In this document: positions 17,300 through 25,895 of the stretch, piece by piece
Layout: every line of letters begins with the position of its first letter
How positions within the stretch are numbered: the first letter of the stretch is position 1
Assembly: GCA_947455865.1 (NCBI GenBank)
Contig: CANGQZ010000006.1
Coordinates: 1-38,956 of the forward strand
Length of the DNA stretch: 38,956 bases
Direction of reading: 5' to 3'
Origin: Sphingomonadaceae bacterium
Lineage (GTDB): Bacteria > Pseudomonadota > Alphaproteobacteria > Sphingomonadales > Sphingomonadaceae
Position numbers and translations under genes: made by a program
The notes under the pieces: model-generated
Database searches by the model: none
What the model was told of the DNA's origin: nothing
The model's input: the letters and a program-made list of their open reading frames with translations, nothing else

Positions 17300-18787
17300 A
17301 TGACTGACCAGCCGCTGATCCTGGTTCTCGATGCCGGGACCACTTCAACCCGAGCGATCCTGTTCGATGCCGCCGGTGCGGTCGCGGCGGTAGCGCAGCG
17401 CGAGCTGACCCAGCACTATCCCGCGCCGGGCCGGGTCGAGCATGACGCGGCGGAAATCTGGGCATCCACACTGGCCTGCGCGCGCGAAGCGATTGCGGCG
17501 GTCGGCGGGCCGGCGCGGATCGCCGCGATCGGCATTGCCAACCAGCGCGAGACGGTGGTGGCGTGGGATCAGGCGACCGGCGAGCCGCTCTATCATGCGC
17601 TGGTCTGGCAAGACCGGCGTACGGCCGATACTTGCGCCGCTCTGCGCGAACAGGGGCAGGAACCTGTGGTGCAGGCGCGCACCGGGCTACTGCTCGATCC
17701 TTATTTCTCCGCCACCAAGATGGCCTGGCTGCTGCGCGAAGTGCCCGAAGTCGCGGCGGCGGCAACGGCCGGAAGGCTGGCGCTGGGCACCGTCGAATCG
17801 TGGCTCGTGTTCAAGCTCACCGGCGGCCTCCACATCACCGATGCCAGCAATGCCAGCCGTACCAGTCTGCTCGCGCTCGACGGGGCGAGCTGGGACCCGC
17901 AGCTGTGCGAGCTGTTAGGTGTGCCGCAAGCCGCGCTGCCCGAAGTGGTCGATTGCGCCGGGGACTTCGCAACGGTGGCGCCGGCGCTGTTCGGCGCCCC
18001 GATCCCGCTCGCCGGACTGGTCGGCGATCAGCAGGGGGCGACGATTGGCCAGGGCTGTCTGAGCCCGGGCGATACCAAGGCGACGTATGGCACCGGCGCT
18101 TTTGTCCTCGCCAACATGGGCGCGCGGCTGCCGCGTTCGGGCCACCGACTGCTCGGCACGGTGCTCTGGCAGCTAGGCGGCAAACGGGTCTATGCGCTCG
18201 AAGGTTCGGTGTTCGTGGCGGGCAGCCTGATCAAGTGGCTACGCGACGGGCTCGGCCTGATCGCCTCCGCCGGTGAGACCGAGGCTCTGGCGCGCTCGGT
18301 GCCCGACAGCGCCGGGGTGGTGATCGTGCCGGCGCTCGCCGGGCTGGGCGCGCCGCACTGGCAGCCCGATGCGCGCGGGGTGATCACCGGGCTAAGCTTC
18401 TCGGCCACCAAGGCGCACCTGGTGCGCGCTGCGCTGGAGGCGATGGCGCTGCAGACTTATGATCTGGCGACCGCCTTTGCCGCCGACAATGCCGCATGGC
18501 GCACACTCAGGATCGATGGCGGGATGAGCGCGAACGACTGGCTGGCGCAGGACCTGGCCGATATGCTCGCGCTTCCGGTCGAGCGGCCGGCGATGGTTGA
18601 GACCACTGCGCTTGGCGCCGCGATGCTGGCCGGGGTGGGGGCCGGGCTGTTCGATTCGCTGGCCGCCGCGGCGGCGGCGATGCGCGGGCCGACCCGCCAC
18701 TTCGATCCCGCGCTTGACGAGGCGACCCGCGCGGCGCGGATCACGGCGTGGCGCGGCGCTCTGGTTTGCGCGTTGCCGTCAGCCTAG
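17300..18787 (+). CDS. glpK: Glycerol kinase GlpK
   Basis: 495 residues, the usual length. It phosphorylates glycerol to sn-glycerol-3-phosphate with ATP in the cytoplasm. Seen: the N-terminal phosphate-binding loop VLDAGTTSTRAILFD, the substrate region ANQRETVVAWDQATG, LVGDQQGATIGQGC, TKATYGTGAFVLANMG, and RIDGGMSANDWLAQ in the C-terminal domain. A GGGGGAT ribosome-binding site precedes ATG 17300. Neither glpF nor glpD is next to it, so it stands alone. Its 3' end overlaps the convergent DUF1465 gene by 9 bases. Confidence 0.95.
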   Translation: MTDQPLILVLDAGTTSTRAILFDAAGAVAAVAQRELTQHYPAPGRVEHDAAEIWASTLACAREAIAAVGGPARIAAIGIANQRETVVAWDQATGEPLYHALVWQDRRTADTCAALREQGQEPVVQARTGLLLDPYFSATKMAWLLREVPEVAAAATAGRLALGTVESWLVFKLTGGLHITDASNASRTSLLALDGASWDPQLCELLGVPQAALPEVVDCAGDFATVAPALFGAPIPLAGLVGDQQGATIGQGCLSPGDTKATYGTGAFVLANMGARLPRSGHRLLGTVLWQLGGKRVYALEGSVFVAGSLIKWLRDGLGLIASAGETEALARSVPDSAGVVIVPALAGLGAPHWQPDARGVITGLSFSATKAHLVRAALEAMALQTYDLATAFAADNAAWRTLRIDGGMSANDWLAQDLADMLALPVERPAMVETTALGAAMLAGVGAGLFDSLAAAAAAMRGPTRHFDPALDEATRAARITAWRGALVCALPSA

Positions 18788-19240
18788 CAGGCTGCCACTT
18801 GCGTACCGCGCGCGGAGCCGTTCGATCGCCGGGCGGCCCTGGGGCTCCGCCATCCGCCAGCCGGCATCGAGCCGGACCAGCCGGGCATAGAACCGCTCGG
18901 TGGTGGCGATGAGATCTTGCGTTTCGGGGTCGAGTAGCGCGGTTCGCGCCGGATCGCCCACTGGAAGATTGCTGGCGATGCGGCCGTGGCGGCGCAGCTG
19001 GAACTCGCTGATCTCGCCCTTGAAATAGGCGCGGTGATTGAGCAGCCACGCCAGCGCATGCATCATCCGGGTGGTGGTGCGCAGCGCCTCGCACGAAAGG
19101 GCGATGCGTGCCTCATCCTCGCAATCGGCCTCGGGCCGGCGCGACAGGTCGAACGCAGCGCGCACGTCGTCGGACAGCACCAGCCCTTCGGCATAAAGGG
19201 CCTCGATGATCCGCGGGTTAAGGTTTGCCGGCTGCGCCAT
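18779..19240 (-). CDS. DUF1465 protein, RcdA-like
   Basis: 153 residues from ATG 19240; a GTG at 19276 would add 12. The three-helix DUF1465 pattern is present: DEARIALSCEALRTTTRMMH, then WLLNHRAYFKGEISEFQLRR and ATTERFYARLVRLDAGW. In Caulobacter the same family contains RcdA, an adaptor that helps ClpXP degrade CtrA at the cell pole. That role is established there; here it is inferred by family and context only. Downstream of a minus-strand DUF465 gene in a cluster typical of sphingomonads. Confidence 0.82.
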   Translation of the reverse strand: MAQPANLNPRIIEALYAEGLVLSDDVRAAFDLSRRPEADCEDEARIALSCEALRTTTRMMHALAWLLNHRAYFKGEISEFQLRRHGRIASNLPVGDPARTALLDPETQDLIATTERFYARLVRLDAGWRMAEPQGRPAIERLRARYASGSLLG

Positions 19241-19403
19241 AAGCGCGTCCGATAGACCCGGCGAATCCACCCGCACAATGACTGTTGCGGCCTATTCACC
19301 GACCAATTCGGGACTGTGCCGGTTTGGAACGTATCCGGGGCGTTTGCAGTTGGCATGCAACCCCGGTGCGAGCGCGGTGCAAGGCCGATCCAAACGGGTC
19401 CGG

Positions 19404-19601
19404 TCAGGCGATGATATCGGGGATCAGATAGTCCTCGAAGATCGCAATCTGATCCTTCAGGCGCAGCTTGCGCTTTTTCAGCCGGGCAATCTGCAGCTGA
19501 TCGATCACGGCGGTGGCGCTTAGCGCATCGATCGCCGCATCCAGATCGCGATGCTCAATCCTGAGCATTTCCAGACGCTTGCGCATTTCTTCTTCGCTCA
19601 C
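19404..19601 (-). CDS. DUF465 (YdcH-type) small protein
   Basis: 65 residues: MSEEEMRKRLEMLRIEHRDL, then an amphipathic helix ending in QIARLKKRKLRLKDQIAIFE. Two helices joined by a short turn with the hallmark LKKRKL(R/A)LKD make this a DUF465 protein, a coiled-coil family of unknown biochemical role. It lies upstream of and in line with the RcdA-like gene, and is divergent from a second DUF465 gene at 19832. Confidence 0.85.
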   Translation of the reverse strand: MSEEEMRKRLEMLRIEHRDLDAAIDALSATAVIDQLQIARLKKRKLRLKDQIAIFEDYLIPDIIA

Positions 19602-19831
19602 GCCGTCACCTGTTCCGTACCTTGCGATCGGACTGAGGACCGGCCCGGCGCACCGCTTGTCGCAGCCGCCACCGGTTCCACCGTTTCCGGATCGTATTCG
19701 CTTCGCAAGATAGGCTTAATGTGCTTGTCTGACAATCGCGCTGCTCGGCCCCGAAGCCCGAGTCGGCAAGGCGGCCGCAGCGGCGTGACGGGGGTTAATA
19801 CCCAACCGGGCAATCTTTAGGAGGTATGCTC

Positions 19832-19987
19832 ATGGAATCGTCGCATTTCAGCGCTTTGCAACTCAAGCACGCGGGTCTCGAACGGCAGATCGCTGAAGAA
19901 TTGACCCGCCCCGCGCCTGATCTTTCGATGGTCCGATCTCTTAAAAAGCGCAAACTCCGCATCAAGGAGGAACTGTCGCACATCTGA
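19832..19987 (+). CDS. Second DUF465-type microprotein (51 residues)
   Basis: ATG 19832 has an excellent ribosome-binding site (AGGAGG, 7 bases upstream). The product begins MESSHFSALQLKHAGLERQI and ends in VRSLKKRKLRIKEELSHI, sharing LKKRKLR(L/I)K(D/E) with the gene on the opposite strand at 19404-19601. It is shorter at both helices. An in-frame ATG is absent upstream; ATG 19826 is in the same phase but too close to the Shine-Dalgarno. Probably forms coiled-coil dimers; no function known. The two DUF465 genes diverge across about 230 bases in which no firm promoter was found. Confidence 0.82.
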   Translation: MESSHFSALQLKHAGLERQIAEELTRPAPDLSMVRSLKKRKLRIKEELSHI

Positions 19988-20124
19988 CCGGGCCGGCGCC
20001 GGTTGCGCCGGGCACGAGCCTCCGCGCACCGGCCTGCCTGCCCGGCAGGGTTCGGCTATCAGCCGGTCGCCGGAAAGCCGGCGTCCCGGTTCCCAAACCC
20101 CGCAGATTCGGATAACCGGCTGTC

Positions 20125-22395
20125 ATGTTGACCGCCGTCGCCGCCGCCCGCACGATCCTTACGCGCCTGCACGAGGTGATGGCCTCGCGCAGCCATGCGC
20201 AGGCCAAGCTCAACACCGTCGTCGAAGTGATCGGGATGAGCCTCGATAGCGAGGTCTGTTCGATCTACCTCCTGCGCGAGGGCATGCTCGAACTGTTCGC
20301 CACCCGCGGGCTGGCGCAGGAAGCGGTCCATGTCACCCGCATGGCGATCGGCGAGGGTCTGGTCGGCACCATCGCCGGCAATGTCGATACGCTCAATCTG
20401 GCCGAGGCTACCGCCCACCCGGATTTCTCCTATCGCCCGGAAACCGGCGAAGAAAAATTCCATTCGTTCGCCGGCGTGCCAATCGTCCGGCGGGAGCGCG
20501 CGGTAGGGGTGCTCTGCGTCCAGCATGTCGAGCCGCGCCGCTATGAAGAGGTCGAGATCGAGGCATTGCAGACCGTGGCGATGGTTCTCTCCGAACTCAT
20601 CGCCAATGCCGGTCTGGTCGACGATGAGGACGCATGGGGGCTAACCGCGGCCCAGACCGGGACCGAACGGCTGACCGGGCTGACGCTTGTGAAGGGCCTC
20701 GCCAACGGGGTGGCGGTCTATCACCAGCCGCGCGTGACGATCGAGCACATGATGGCCGAAGACACCGAGGCGGAACGCCAGCGGGTCTACATGGCATTCG
20801 ACAAGATGCGTGAGCAGATCGAACGCATGGCCGCGCAGGCCGAATTCGGCGTCGGCGGCGAGCACGAGGAGGTGCTCGATACCTACAAGATGTTCGCTTA
20901 CGATGAGGGCTGGAGCCGGCGGATCAACGAGGCGATCGATTCCGGGCTGACCGCCGAGGCGGCGATCGAGCGGGTGCAGCAGCGCACCCGCATGCGGATG
21001 CGCCAGATCGACGATGCCCTGCTGGCCGACCGGATGCACGATCTGGAGGATCTCTCCAACCGGCTGCTGCGGATCGTTTCGGGCCAGTTGGGGACGGCGG
21101 CCAGCAAGGGCCTGCGCCAGGATGCGATCCTCATCGCCCGCAATCTCGGCCCGGCCGAACTGCTCGAATACGATAAGCGCCGGCTCAAGGGGGTGATCCT
21201 TGAGGAAGGCTCGCTCACCGCGCACGTGGTCATCGTCGCGCGGGCGATGGGGGTGCCGGTGCTCGGCCGGGTGCGCGGCCTGCGCGGCGTGGTGCGCGAA
21301 GGCGATCAGTTGCTGCTCGATGCCGATCAGGGCACTGCCACGGTCCGCCCGACGCCGCCCCTGATCGAAGCGTTCGATGCGCGCTTTGCCAAGAGCCGCG
21401 AACGTCAGGCTGCCTATGCGGCGCTGCGCGATGTGGTCCCGCGCACCCGTGACGGCACCCGCATCACGGTGATGATGAACGCCGGCCTGCGCGACGATGT
21501 GCCGATGCTCAACCTTACCGGGGCCGACGGGATCGGGCTTTACCGCACCGAATTCCAGTTCCTCGTTTCGGCGACGCTGCCCGCGCGCGAGCGCCAGACC
21601 CGGCTTTACCGCGAAGTGATGGACAGCGCCGGAAGCCGCCCGGTGGTGTTCCGCACGGTCGATATCGGCGGCGACAAGGCGCTGCCTTATCTGCGCCACG
21701 ATGGCCCGGGCGAGGAAAACCCGGCGATGGGCTGGCGCGCGCTGCGCGTTGCGCTGGAACGCGAGGGCCTGCTCAAGGCGCAGGCGCGCGCGCTGCTCGA
21801 GGCGGCGGCAGGCCGCACGCTCAACGTGATGTTCCCGATGGTTTCCGAACCTTGGGAGTTCGATGCAGCCAAAGCGGTGTTCGATCACCAACTGGAGTTC
21901 CTGCGCCAGCGCAAGCGGATGCTGCCCGAGGCGATCCGCTATGGGGCGATGCTGGAAGTGCCGGCGCTGGCCGAAGTACTCGATCTGATCGCGCCCAAGT
22001 TGGCGTTCCTCTCTATCGGCACTAACGATCTTACCCAGTTCCTGTTTGCGGCGGACCGCGCCAACCCCAAGCTGGCCGAACGCTATGATTGGCTTAGCCC
22101 TTCGATCCTGCGGTTCTTGCGGCGAGTGGTCGAAGGCGTCGCGGCTTATCCGGTCGAAGTCACCGTCTGCGGCGAGATGGGCGGGCGGCGGCTGGAGGCA
22201 CTGGCGCTGCTCGGCATCGGCATCCGCCGCCTGTCGATCACGCCGGCCGCGATCGGGCCGATCAAGGAACTGGTGAGCAAGGTCGATCTGGCTGAAATCA
22301 GTCAGGCGATGGCTGCATGGCTGGCTACACCGCCGCCAGACATGCGCGCTGCACTGGTCCAATGGGCGGCAGAGCGCGGGATCGAGTGCGACTGA
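20125..22395 (+). CDS. ptsP: Phosphoenolpyruvate-protein phosphotransferase PtsP (EI-Ntr)
   Basis: 756 residues. It takes phosphate from phosphoenolpyruvate and passes it to the Npr protein in the nitrogen-linked PTS, a regulatory cascade. Residues about 15-165 form a GAF domain (LNTVVEVIGMSLDSEVCSIY). The EI part follows, with the phospho-accepting His367 in EEGSLTAHVVIVARAMG, the linker, and the PEP-binding barrel (NAGLRDDVPMLNLTGADGIG, LSIGTNDLTQFLFAADRANP, VTVCGEMGG). GAF plus EI is the PtsP layout, as opposed to PtsI. Start at ATG 20125 gives the family N-terminus. Confidence 0.95.
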   Translation: MLTAVAAARTILTRLHEVMASRSHAQAKLNTVVEVIGMSLDSEVCSIYLLREGMLELFATRGLAQEAVHVTRMAIGEGLVGTIAGNVDTLNLAEATAHPDFSYRPETGEEKFHSFAGVPIVRRERAVGVLCVQHVEPRRYEEVEIEALQTVAMVLSELIANAGLVDDEDAWGLTAAQTGTERLTGLTLVKGLANGVAVYHQPRVTIEHMMAEDTEAERQRVYMAFDKMREQIERMAAQAEFGVGGEHEEVLDTYKMFAYDEGWSRRINEAIDSGLTAEAAIERVQQRTRMRMRQIDDALLADRMHDLEDLSNRLLRIVSGQLGTAASKGLRQDAILIARNLGPAELLEYDKRRLKGVILEEGSLTAHVVIVARAMGVPVLGRVRGLRGVVREGDQLLLDADQGTATVRPTPPLIEAFDARFAKSRERQAAYAALRDVVPRTRDGTRITVMMNAGLRDDVPMLNLTGADGIGLYRTEFQFLVSATLPARERQTRLYREVMDSAGSRPVVFRTVDIGGDKALPYLRHDGPGEENPAMGWRALRVALEREGLLKAQARALLEAAAGRTLNVMFPMVSEPWEFDAAKAVFDHQLEFLRQRKRMLPEAIRYGAMLEVPALAEVLDLIAPKLAFLSIGTNDLTQFLFAADRANPKLAERYDWLSPSILRFLRRVVEGVAAYPVEVTVCGEMGGRRLEALALLGIGIRRLSITPAAIGPIKELVSKVDLAEISQAMAAWLATPPPDMRAALVQWAAERGIECD

Positions 22396-22450
22396 GCGGC
22401 TGACACCGTCGGACTGTCGCGTTCCGGAAACCTAAGTACTTTACCCTAAC

Positions 22451-22479
22451 TTGACATTGCCCTGTCACACGCCTTGTCT
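22451..22479 (+). promoter_or_regulatory. Possible sigma-70 promoter for the RodZ-like gene
   Basis: A perfect TTGACA at 22451-22456, then a 17-base spacer, then TTGTCT at 22474-22479, a weak -10. It lies in the 127-base gap after ptsP, 44 bases before the RodZ-like ATG. Only the -35 element is convincing. Confidence 0.35.
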
Positions 22480-22522
22480 GCATGGGCGGGGCGCACCACC
22501 AACCATATCCGACGGGACCGGA

Positions 22523-23203
22523 ATGGCAGACAATGAATTCCAACCGGCGTCCGCGCCGTACACCGGCGCGGGCGGTCGATTGCAGGCGGCCCGCGAGGCT
22601 GCGGGCATGACGCTGGCTCAGATTTCGGCGCAGTCACGCATTCCGGTGCGGATGCTGGCTTTGATTGAGGCGGGCAATTTTTCCGCGCTGCCGGGGCGGA
22701 CTTATGCAACCGGGTTCACCCGCAGCTATGCCCGTGTGGTCGGGCTCGACGAGGCTCAGCTGGCGGCCATGGTGCGCCACGAACTGGGGTTGGGCGAACA
22801 ACCCGAATTGCGCCAGACGCCCGATTTCGAGCCCGGCGATCCCGTGCGCGTGCCGACTGCACGGTTTGCCTGGCTGACTGCGCTGGTGGCGTTGCTGATC
22901 ATCGCCGCCGGGCTGGTCTGGTGGCGCACATATTACTTGCCCGCCGTGAGTCTGCCGCCGTTGCTGCAAGAACCGACCGCAGAGCCGCCGCTGCAGTCCG
23001 ATCTGCCGCTTTCCCCGCTGTCGTCCGGCGAGCCCGCGACCATGGGGGCCGCAACAGGCGAGATCCCGGCAGTAGCAGCGACCAGTCCGGCCGCGCCCAT
23101 GCGTGCGCCGCGCCCGTCTGTGCGCCGGCCGCAGAGCCCTTCGCCAGCCGTCTCGGGCGCGGCGGTTCCGCTTGAGGTGCCGGTAGCTTCGGCCGCGCCA
23201 TAA
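22523..23203 (+). CDS. RodZ-like HTH membrane protein
   Basis: 226 residues from ATG 22523. An N-terminal HTH_25 domain (RLQAAREAAGMTLAQISAQS, then ALIEAGNFSALPGRTYATGF) is typical of RodZ, followed by one membrane helix (FAWLTALVALLIIAAGLVWW, residues about 113-132) and a Pro/Ala/Ser-rich periplasmic tail. RodZ links MreB to the envelope in rod-shaped cells. The C-terminal DUF4115 beta domain of classical RodZ is missing; the tail ends in PLEVPVASAAP. Thus a RodZ-type protein by its cytoplasmic half only. Upstream TTGACA-like promoter element; downstream the CpoB-like gene. Confidence 0.8.
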   Translation: MADNEFQPASAPYTGAGGRLQAAREAAGMTLAQISAQSRIPVRMLALIEAGNFSALPGRTYATGFTRSYARVVGLDEAQLAAMVRHELGLGEQPELRQTPDFEPGDPVRVPTARFAWLTALVALLIIAAGLVWWRTYYLPAVSLPPLLQEPTAEPPLQSDLPLSPLSSGEPATMGAATGEIPAVAATSPAAPMRAPRPSVRRPQSPSPAVSGAAVPLEVPVASAAP

Positions 23204-23348
23204 CTTCGGGCATCCACTGCGCTGAGTGGTGCCCGGCTCGACAGCGCTGGTCGGCTGTGGCTAAATCGGCCAGCATATTCATCCCCGGTTCGGCGGTCAT
23301 GTTGCAGGCAGGCCAGACGAAACCGGGCGGGAGCAAGGCAAGAACACA

Positions 23349-24365
23349 ATGATCGTTTACCAAGCGCGCCGCCGGCCGGCGCTCACCTGTCCAAATTTGC
23401 ACCGCTCGGCGATTGGCGCGCTGATCGTGGTGCTGCTGGGTAGCGCTGCGCCGGCACTGGCGCAAAATGCTGGCGGCCCCGACGCTGAAGCCCGGCTACG
23501 CCGGCTGGAAGCCGAAGTGCGCGCGCTGCAGCGCCAAGTGTTTCCGGGCAGTGATGGCAAGTTCTTCACCCCGGAAGTCACTGCCGGTGCGGTGCCGGCC
23601 ACGCCCCCGCCGGGCAGCCCGGCCTCGACCCCGGTCACCGATCTACTCACCCGGATGGAATCAGTCGAAGCCCAGCTCACCCGACTTACCTCGCACGAAG
23701 AGGAAACCGCCAACCGTGTTGCGCAGCTGGAGGCGCGCATTGCCGCGATGACCCCGCCGCCCGCACCTGCGCTGGCGGACGGCGTGGGAACGCCGGCCCC
23801 GGCACCGACCCAGACGGCAGCGGTTACAGTAGATCCGCCAGCGCCGGCCCCCGCACCCAAGCCGACCGTTGCCGCCCCCAAGCCGGTTGCCGTGGCTGCG
23901 CCCAAACCAGTTCCCGCCAAGCTCCCGGCGGCGCGCGTCGCGGCGGTGCAGAAGATCGAAAAGCCGCGCACCGGCGATGCTGGTGACGATGAATATTCCT
24001 ATGGGTTCCGGCTGTGGGAAGCGAAGTTCTATCCCGAAGCCGCGCAGCAGCTGCGCCTGTTCGTCGAGAAGTATCCGCGCCACGCCAAGATCAGCTATGG
24101 CCGTAATCTGCTGGGCAAGGCGCTGCTCGACGATGGTAACCCGCGTGAAGCCGGAGCCTGGTTCGTCAAGAACTATCAGGCCGACAAAGCCGGCGCTCGC
24201 GCTTCTGACAGCCTGCTCAATCTGGCCGAGGCGATGCGCCAGTTGAACGATACCAGCCGCGCCTGCATCGCGCTCGCCGAATTCAGCGAGGTCTATCCGC
24301 GCGATGCGGCCGGGCGGCTCAAGGCGCAGTTCAATGGCTTGCGCGGCGCGGTCAAGTGCGATTGA
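23349..24365 (+). CDS. CpoB/YbgF-like periplasmic coiled-coil TPR protein
   Basis: 338 residues. Signal peptide with hydrophobic core IGALIVVLLGSAAPALAQN, cleavage near the AQ after residue 38. Then a coiled-coil (RLRRLEAEVRALQRQVF and SVEAQLTRLTSHEEETANRV), a Pro/Ala/Lys-rich linker (residues about 145-195) and three TPR-like repeats (YGFRLWEAKFYPEAAQQLRL, then LLGKALLDDGNPREAGAWFV and LNLAEAMRQLNDTSRACIAL). This order matches YbgF/CpoB of the Tol-Pal system, which coordinates cell-wall synthesis with outer-membrane constriction. No tol or pal gene is in the window. The last 32 bases overlap the chosen tilS start. Confidence 0.82.
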   Translation: MIVYQARRRPALTCPNLHRSAIGALIVVLLGSAAPALAQNAGGPDAEARLRRLEAEVRALQRQVFPGSDGKFFTPEVTAGAVPATPPPGSPASTPVTDLLTRMESVEAQLTRLTSHEEETANRVAQLEARIAAMTPPPAPALADGVGTPAPAPTQTAAVTVDPPAPAPAPKPTVAAPKPVAVAAPKPVPAKLPAARVAAVQKIEKPRTGDAGDDEYSYGFRLWEAKFYPEAAQQLRLFVEKYPRHAKISYGRNLLGKALLDDGNPREAGAWFVKNYQADKAGARASDSLLNLAEAMRQLNDTSRACIALAEFSEVYPRDAAGRLKAQFNGLRGAVKCD

Positions 24366-25320
24366 TCCGGGGCTGACCGGGCGCTTCGCCGCGGGGCTGA
24401 CCGCCCTGTGGCCGGAAAGCAGCGCGGATCGATCGGCGCGGCTGGCGCTCGCGGTGTCGGGCGGGCCGGACAGTCTGGCGCTGCTGCTGCTCGCGGCGGC
24501 GGCCCTGCCCGGGCGGATCGCCGCGGCCACGGTCGACCATCGGCTACGTCCGGAAAGCGCGGAGGAGGCCGCCGTGGTGGCAGCACTGTGCGCCGACCTG
24601 GGCATCCCGCACGAAACGCTGACAGTGACGGTGGGTGAGGGCAATGTGTCTGCGATCGCCCGCGCCGAACGCTATGCGGCGTTGGCGCGCTGGATGGAGC
24701 GCTGCGACCTCGCGGCGCTGGCCACCGCGCACCACGCCGACGATCAGGCCGAAACGCTGCTGTTACGGCTCAACCGGGCGAGCGGGGTGGCTGGCCTCGC
24801 CGGCGTGCGGGCGCGGGGGCGGGTGCCGGGGACGGCGCTCGTGCTGGTGCGGCCGCTGCTCGAATGGCGCCGGGCAGAGCTGGCGGGCATTGTCACCGGG
24901 TCCGGCCTCGCAGCGGCGCAGGACCCGAGCAACGCCGATCCGAAATATGACCGGGCGCGGCTGCGTGCGGCGCTGGCCGGGGCCGATTGGCTCGACGTTC
25001 CGGCGTTTGCCGCGAGCGCCGGCCACCTTGCCGAGGCCGATGCCGCACTGGACTGGGCCACCGCGCGCGAATGGCGCGAATGTGTGACGGCCGGCGCGCT
25101 CGGCAGCTACGTCTACCGGCCAAGCGCGCCGCGGGCGATCGCGCTACGGGTGATCGCGCTGTTGGTGACCAAGCTGGACGGCACCGAGCCGCGCGGCAGC
25201 GCGGTTGCCCGCTTGTTCGATGCGCTGCTTGCCGGCCAGCCGGCTTCGCTCGGCGCGCTGGTGGCGCGCCCGCTGCCCGAAGGGTGGAGCTTTGCCAAGG
25301 CCCCGGCGCGGCGGGTTTGA
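24334..25320 (+). CDS. tilS: tRNA(Ile)-lysidine synthase TilS
   Basis: 328 residues. It attaches lysine to C34 of tRNA-Ile(CAU), changing its decoding to AUA. The PP-loop SGGPDS lies at residues 42-47, followed by TVDHRLRPES, ATAHHADDQAETLLLRLNRA and the RPLLEWRRAEL segment. A C-terminal part is shorter than in E. coli TilS, as in other alphaproteobacteria. The start is uncertain: ATG 24334 is in frame and overlaps the CpoB-like gene by 32 bases, with a further in-frame start at 24304. Next to two tRNA genes, but neither is its substrate. Confidence 0.9.
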   Translation: MACAARSSAIDPGLTGRFAAGLTALWPESSADRSARLALAVSGGPDSLALLLLAAAALPGRIAAATVDHRLRPESAEEAAVVAALCADLGIPHETLTVTVGEGNVSAIARAERYAALARWMERCDLAALATAHHADDQAETLLLRLNRASGVAGLAGVRARGRVPGTALVLVRPLLEWRRAELAGIVTGSGLAAAQDPSNADPKYDRARLRAALAGADWLDVPAFAASAGHLAEADAALDWATAREWRECVTAGALGSYVYRPSAPRAIALRVIALLVTKLDGTEPRGSAVARLFDALLAGQPASLGALVARPLPEGWSFAKAPARRV

Positions 25321-25353
25321 CGCGGCGGCTGGGCGCGCCGCACATCGCTGCTT

Positions 25354-25412
25354 GCAGCCCCGGCACCCTTTTGCTACGGGCGCGCTCCTACCCCCCGGGG
25401 GCTGCCCTTTTT
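25354..25412 (+). terminator. Possible terminator after tilS
   Basis: GCAGCCCC at 25354-25361 can pair with GGGGCTGC at 25398-25405, followed by CCTTTTT. The loop is long (36 bases), so the hairpin is only plausible. It sits 33 bases after the tilS stop and 24 bases before tRNA-Leu. Confidence 0.35.
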
Positions 25413-25435
25413 CAAGGCGCGACCCCTTAGATTTT

Positions 25436-25522
25436 GCGGTCGTGGCGGAACTGGTAGACGCGCAACGTTGAGGTCGTTGTGGGCGAAAGCCCGTGGAAGT
25501 TCGAGTCTTCTCGACCGCACCA
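25436..25522 (+). tRNA. tRNA-Leu (GAG)
   Basis: The acceptor arm GCGGTCG (25436-25442) pairs with CGACCGC (25512-25518), then discriminator A and an encoded CCA. The anticodon stem CAACG/CGTTG closes a 7-base loop with GAG at 25470-25472. A long variable arm (GGGC-GAAA-GCCC) and the TTCGAGT T-loop confirm a class-II leucine tRNA. Confidence 0.95.
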
Positions 25523-25631
25523 ATCATTCCGGTAACAGCACCAAAGCCGGCGCGGAGCGGCCTGCGCCATGCCGAACCTCGCGCCGATGTGGCGCGCCGG
25601 TTTCCCGCACGGCAATGATCTGTGGGAAGAC

Positions 25632-25706
25632 TGGAGCGGGCGAAGGGATTCGAACCCTCGACCCCAACCTTGGCAAGGTTGTGCTCTACCCCTGAGCTAC
25701 GCCCGC
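25632..25706 (-). tRNA. tRNA-Gly (GCC)
   Basis: On the minus strand: acceptor GCGGGCG pairs with CGCCCGC, discriminator T, then encoded CCA (TGG at 25632-25634 on the plus strand). The anticodon GCC lies at 25672-25674 in a 7-base loop closed by AACCT/AGGTT-type pairs. TTCGAAT is the T-loop. It decodes GGC/GGU glycine codons. Confidence 0.95.
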
Positions 25707-25895
25707 TCTGGCGTCGGCCTGCTGCTTCAAGGGCGGCTGGCCGGGGTGAGGGGGGCCATTAGCAACCGCCCGGTGGCGCGGCAAGGGGAAATCGGTGCCC
25801 GCCGGACCAGCGCTTTTTTCGCTTCACAAATTGCCATGAACCCCCACATTGAGCAGCGCGATCCGATCCACATCGCGCGCAGAGGGAGCAACCGC

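Noticed and set aside
20641..22362. 573-codon open frame on the minus strand
   Set aside because: Exactly antisense to ptsP, whose frame has strong family motifs. The protein is His/Arg/Asp-rich without domains, as expected for a shadow frame in high-GC DNA.
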